9,441 bases of DNA, taken from NCBI GenBank assembly GCA_934670115.1, contig CAKUOV010000062.1, forward strand, positions 1 to 9,441, read 5' to 3'. Positions 6,755 through 9,441 of the stretch are shown here, one piece after another. A program made the translations under genes and the position numbers. Numbering within the stretch: position 1 is the first letter of the stretch; each line of letters begins with the position of its first letter. Origin of the DNA: an uncultured Eggerthellaceae bacterium (lineage in GTDB: Bacteria; Actinomycetota; Coriobacteriia; Coriobacteriales; Eggerthellaceae). Under the pieces are notes generated by a model. The model did not search any database. It worked only from the letters and a program-made list of their open reading frames with translations, and was not told the origin of the DNA.

Positions 6755-6764
6755 ATATTTAAAA

Positions 6765-6840
6765 TGGCTCCTCGGGTAGGACTCGAACCTACAACCCTCC
6801 GGTTAACAGCCGGATGCTCTGCCAATTGAGCTACCGAGGA
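6765..6840 (-). tRNA. tRNA-Asn (anticodon GTT)
   Basis: A 76-nt cloverleaf: acceptor TCCTCGG / CCGAGGA, D arm GCTC...GAGC, anticodon loop CTGTTAA with GTT (plus strand 6805-6807), T arm GTAGG-TTCGAGT-CCTAC, discriminator G, and encoded CCA at 6765-6767. It reads AAC/AAU codons. It is first in the tRNA unit, downstream of the TATAAT promoter. Confidence 0.97.
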
Positions 6841-6872
6841 ATCAACCGCGCTTTCGTATCGCGCAAGTGGAT

Positions 6873-6900
6873 ATTATACAGGAAGCAAAATTCAGCGCAA
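6873..6900 (-). promoter_or_regulatory. Sigma-70-type promoter of the tRNA unit
   Basis: On the minus strand TTGCGC (6895-6900), a 16-nt spacer and a perfect TATAAT (6873-6878) lie upstream of tRNA-Asn. The expected start would be near 6866, giving a leader of about 25 nt before the tRNA. An A/T-rich tract just upstream on the minus strand (about 6905-6925) could act as an UP element. The -35 box is weak, which an UP element could offset. The rest of 6901-7028 shows no gene. Confidence 0.7.
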
Positions 6901-7028
6901 GGGGTAATTTTAATTTTTTTTCGAACTAATCGAACGACCCCTTAACCGCGCCTCCCCCACGCTGCGGGAATCACCGATTCCAACGTGTAGGAGAACAACG
7001 ACTGCGAGCGCCTTCCCCGCGCTGTAAC

Positions 7029-8120
7029 TTACACTTTCCGGATAAGGTAGCATTTATGAATCTTCACATTGCGTTCGAAGTCGGCAGGAATCGTGCGCGC
7101 CGAAATATCCTCTACGCTCAAACCTAAATCGGAAAGCGCGCGCTCATTGATTTTGAAGTTGCGCAGGTTGCACGAGAACACAATCGTGCCATCGGGCGCC
7201 AACACGTCAGACACTAAATGCAGCAGCTCCACGTGGTCGCGCTGCACGTCCCACGTTCCCTTCATAGCTTTGGAGTTTGAAAACGTGGGCGGATCAACAA
7301 ACGCCACATCGAAAACAAGCTTCTTTTGCTGTGCATTGCGTAGCCACGAAAGCGTATCAGAGCGCTCAAAAACGTGCTGTGAGCCCGTAAAGCCATTCAG
7401 CGCCATATTCCGGCGCGCCCAGTCTAAATACGTCTGAGAAAGGTCTACCGTCGTTGTAGAAGCCGCACCGCCCGCCGCTGCCTGCACCGTACACGAGCCC
7501 GTGTACGCGAATAAGTTCAAGAAACGTTTGCCCGCACCCATTTCGCGTACCATGAAGCGTGTATCGCGATGATCAAGGAACAACCCGGTATCAAGGTAAG
7601 CGCCTAAATCGATTTCAAGGCGCATACCGGCTTCACGCGTGCAAAACGTGAACGAATCGTAGTTCTCAGAGTACTGCGCGCCGCCCTTCTCGCGCTTACG
7701 CTGCTTGCAGAAAACGTCTTCGGGCAGCACATCGCACACCGCAGGAGCAATGGCCAGAATATCGGCAAGCCGGCGCGCCGCACGCTGCGAGTCAATCGAG
7801 GAAGGTGCTTGGTATTCCGCAATATAGAGGAATCGCTCGCCCGGCTCTGCAAAGTCACGCGTGGAATCATCAAGCGCATCCGTGCATTCGTAGATATCGA
7901 TTGCAGCGGCGTAATCGGGTAAATCGGCATCGTAGACGCGATAGCAGTTCACGCCCGCCTTTTTCGCCCATTTCCGGCGCAGCTTGAACATCTTACGCAA
8001 GCGCGCGGCAAACTGGTCGCTATTCTTTTCATGCACCGCAATAGAGAGATTGGCGCCCCCATCCAAGGAAGGGACGCCAATCGTAAACTGCGGGGTATCA
8101 AGCGCAATGCTTTCTTCCAC
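7029..8120 (-). CDS. rlmK: RlmK-type 23S rRNA (guanine-N7)-methyltransferase, stand-alone
   Basis: This 363-residue SAM-dependent methyltransferase matches the C-terminal half of E. coli RlmKL, which makes m7G2069 in 23S rRNA. Conserved stretches are WAKKAGVNCYRVYDADLPDY (51-70) in the PUA/EEHEE-type lead-in, DTGLFLDHR (177-185), SAM motif I NLFAYTGSCTVQA (202-214), TTTVDLS with acidic Asp226, and motif IV DPPTFSNS (276-283). DVQRDH (291-296) and RNVKIHKCYLI (350-360) complete the family pattern. The N-terminal THUMP and RlmL (m2G2445) half is missing, so this is the K activity alone; any RlmL partner would be elsewhere. The start is GTG, chosen for GGAGGA at 8128-8133, 7 nt upstream and inside the rpoD 3' end. 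Only 3 nt separate it from rpoD, so translation is probably coupled. No clear intrinsic terminator follows, so some read-through into the tRNA unit is possible. Confidence 0.87.
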   Translation of the reverse strand: MEESIALDTPQFTIGVPSLDGGANLSIAVHEKNSDQFAARLRKMFKLRRKWAKKAGVNCYRVYDADLPDYAAAIDIYECTDALDDSTRDFAEPGERFLYIAEYQAPSSIDSQRAARRLADILAIAPAVCDVLPEDVFCKQRKREKGGAQYSENYDSFTFCTREAGMRLEIDLGAYLDTGLFLDHRDTRFMVREMGAGKRFLNLFAYTGSCTVQAAAGGAASTTTVDLSQTYLDWARRNMALNGFTGSQHVFERSDTLSWLRNAQQKKLVFDVAFVDPPTFSNSKAMKGTWDVQRDHVELLHLVSDVLAPDGTIVFSCNLRNFKINERALSDLGLSVEDISARTIPADFERNVKIHKCYLIRKV

Positions 8121-8123
8121 CGA

Positions 8124-9386
8124 TTATTCCTCCAAAAAGCCCTTGAGCGAACTCGAACGAGACGGATGGCGAAGTTTCGCAAGCGTCTTGCTTTCAATCT
8201 GGCGAATGCGCTCACGCGTAACGCCGAACTCGCGGCCCACTTCTTCAAGCGTATGCGGGTGACCGTCTTCCAAACCGAAACGAAGGCTGATGACCTTGCG
8301 CTCGCGATCGGCCAGCTCATCAAGCACTTCGTTGAGCTTTTCGCGCATCAACACGTAGCTTGCAGCATCGGGCGGCGCAACAGCGGCATCGTCTTCAATG
8401 AAGTCGCCCAACTGGCTATCTTCTTCTTCGCCAATAGGCGTTTCCAGCGAAACGGGCTCTTGCGAGATTTTCTGAATCTCCAAAACGCGCTCGGGCGTCA
8501 TGTCCATACGCTCGGCAATTTCTTCCGCGGAAGGCTCATGGCCCAGCTCCTGCAAAAGCTGGCGCTGCACGCGAACAAGCTTGTTGATGGTCTCAACCAT
8601 GTGAACGGGAATGCGGATCGTGCGTGCCTGATCGGCAATGGCGCGCGTGATGGCCTGGCGAATCCACCACGTAGCATACGTGGAGAACTTGAAGCCCTTC
8701 TTGTAATCGAACTTCTCAACAGCGCGAATCAAGCCCAGGTTGCCTTCCTGAATAAGATCCAAGAACAGCATACCACGGCCTACATAACGCTTTGCAATAG
8801 AAACAACAAGACGCAAGTTTGCCTCGATGAGCTGCTGCTTTGCATCAATACCCACCGCTTCGATACGGGACAGACGGCGCTTCTCGCGACGATCAAGCTC
8901 AATGCCCTGCTCTTCGGCGGCATCGAGTTGTGCAGCGGCTTCCACGCCTGCCTCGATCTTCATAGCAAGATCGATTTCCTGCGGGCCGGTAAGCAGCTGA
9001 ACGCGGCCGATTTCCTTCAAATACATGCGAACAGGGTCGCCCGTGAGCATGGTCACGCCGCCATCGCCACTGCGATGGTTGCGCGCTTTCGCCACGTGAC
9101 GTGTGCGATTGCTCACCTTGGGAAGCGCAACATCGGAAACCGCTTTCAGCTCTTCCTCGGGAATGCCTTCAAGCAGCTCATCGTCGGTTTCCTCGCCGGG
9201 CTGGGGGCCATCGTTTTTCTCAGACTCCGATTCCACGGCAAGGATATCGTCGTCAACCGGCATAAAATCGGCAGCCGATTCAGCTACCGCATCGTCGTCG
9301 GTCAGAGCATCTGCATTCTGTTGTACTGCCTGCTCTGCTTCGATTTCCTTGTTGTGGTTTTCTGATTTCTTAGAGACTCGTGGCAC
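8124..9386 (-). CDS. rpoD: Primary RNA polymerase sigma factor (RpoD/SigA)
   Basis: This is the housekeeping sigma-70, which directs RNA polymerase to -10/-35 promoters. From a GTG start the protein has 420 residues. An acidic, poorly conserved N-terminus (about 1-105) takes the place of region 1.1. Region 1.2 begins at DPVRMYLKEIGRVQLLT (117-133). Region 2 runs from LIEANLRLVVSIAKRY (186-201) through FSTYATWWIRQAI (234-246) and RTIRIPVH (255-262). Region 3 follows, with EEEDSQLGDFIEDD (320-333) as the region 3.2 finger. Region 4 contains the helix-turn-helix TLEEVGREFGVTRERIRQIE (379-398) and ends in LRHPSRSSSLKGFLEE, typical of primary sigmas. The GTG at 9384-9386 is preferred because AAAGGAAG (9392-9399) lies 5 nt upstream. 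An in-frame ATG at 9420-9422 would add 12 residues but has a weaker site. The gene leads a two-gene unit with rlmK. Its promoter lies outside the window. Confidence 0.96.
   Translation of the reverse strand: MPRVSKKSENHNKEIEAEQAVQQNADALTDDDAVAESAADFMPVDDDILAVESESEKNDGPQPGEETDDELLEGIPEEELKAVSDVALPKVSNRTRHVAKARNHRSGDGGVTMLTGDPVRMYLKEIGRVQLLTGPQEIDLAMKIEAGVEAAAQLDAAEEQGIELDRREKRRLSRIEAVGIDAKQQLIEANLRLVVSIAKRYVGRGMLFLDLIQEGNLGLIRAVEKFDYKKGFKFSTYATWWIRQAITRAIADQARTIRIPVHMVETINKLVRVQRQLLQELGHEPSAEEIAERMDMTPERVLEIQKISQEPVSLETPIGEEEDSQLGDFIEDDAAVAPPDAASYVLMREKLNEVLDELADRERKVISLRFGLEDGHPHTLEEVGREFGVTRERIRQIESKTLAKLRHPSRSSSLKGFLEE
8128..8133 (-). promoter_or_regulatory. Ribosome binding site of rlmK inside the rpoD 3' end
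   Basis: GGAGGA on the minus strand lies 7 nt before the rlmK GTG and overlaps the last sense codons and stop of rpoD. Ribosomes finishing rpoD would end right at the rlmK start. It decides the rlmK start codon. Confidence 0.8.
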
Positions 9387-9441
9387 GTTAGCTTCCTTTC
9401 GCCGTGAAAATGGCACACGCATTCAAGCCTGTATCAAGGCA

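Noticed and set aside
6902..6934. T-rich tract and TTCGA/TCGAA pair as a plus-strand terminator
   Set aside because: The T run precedes the inverted repeat on the plus strand and becomes an A run on the minus strand, so it has the wrong polarity for a terminator in either direction.
8031..9365. Plus-strand open frame of 444 aa
   Set aside because: It lies antisense to rpoD and the start of rlmK. Long antisense frames are common opposite such codon usage, and the peptide shows no domain.
1..9441. CRISPR array or new multi-gene defence cluster
   Set aside because: No regularly spaced repeats and no second defence gene are present. The only defence gene is a recognised MmeI-type enzyme.

Overview
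Every gene I can support in this 9.4 kb window lies on the minus strand, so transcription runs from the high-numbered end to the low-numbered end. In that order the window holds the primary sigma factor (rpoD), a stand-alone RlmK-type 23S rRNA methyltransferase, a two-tRNA cluster (Asn-GTT, then a CAT-anticodon tRNA), and a single-chain MmeI-type restriction-modification enzyme. These are followed by a PurF-family phosphoribosyltransferase with a degenerate glutaminase domain, a membrane phosphoglycosyl transferase, and the 5' part of the acetolactate synthase large-subunit gene (ilvB), which runs off the low-coordinate edge. There is no sign of a eukaryotic, viral or plasmid context. The gene content and moderate GC suggest a bacterial chromosome, and the protein sequences look most like those of anaerobic actinobacteria of the Coriobacteriia / Eggerthellaceae type. 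That placement is an impression from recalled sequences and was not tested.

Region by region: 7029-9386 is a tightly coupled pair. The rlmK ribosome binding site lies inside the last codons of rpoD, and only 3 nt separate the two genes. Region 6634-6900 is a tRNA unit with a clear promoter (TATAAT) and, unusually, an intrinsic terminator between the two tRNAs. Region 3568-6396 is the MmeI-like enzyme, with nuclease, methyltransferase and target-recognition parts in one chain. It has palindromes at both ends, and its centre is AT-richer than its flanks. Region 1-3315 is a run of three closely spaced metabolic and envelope genes (gaps of 35 and 97 nt) that could share one transcript. It is preceded by a 252-nt intergenic stretch with a pair of 21-bp-phased direct repeats and a nested repeat/hairpin element.

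Housekeeping functions (sigma factor, rRNA modification, tRNAs, branched-chain amino acid synthesis) surround one accessory gene, the restriction-modification enzyme. The most unusual items are the PurF homologue, which keeps its PRPP loop and all four predicted Fe-S cysteines but has lost the catalytic cysteine and other glutaminase residues, and the repeat element at 3503-3581, whose arms can pair in two mutually exclusive ways and which contains the stop codon of the restriction enzyme gene. I see no CRISPR array, transposase, integrase or convincing new multi-gene system.
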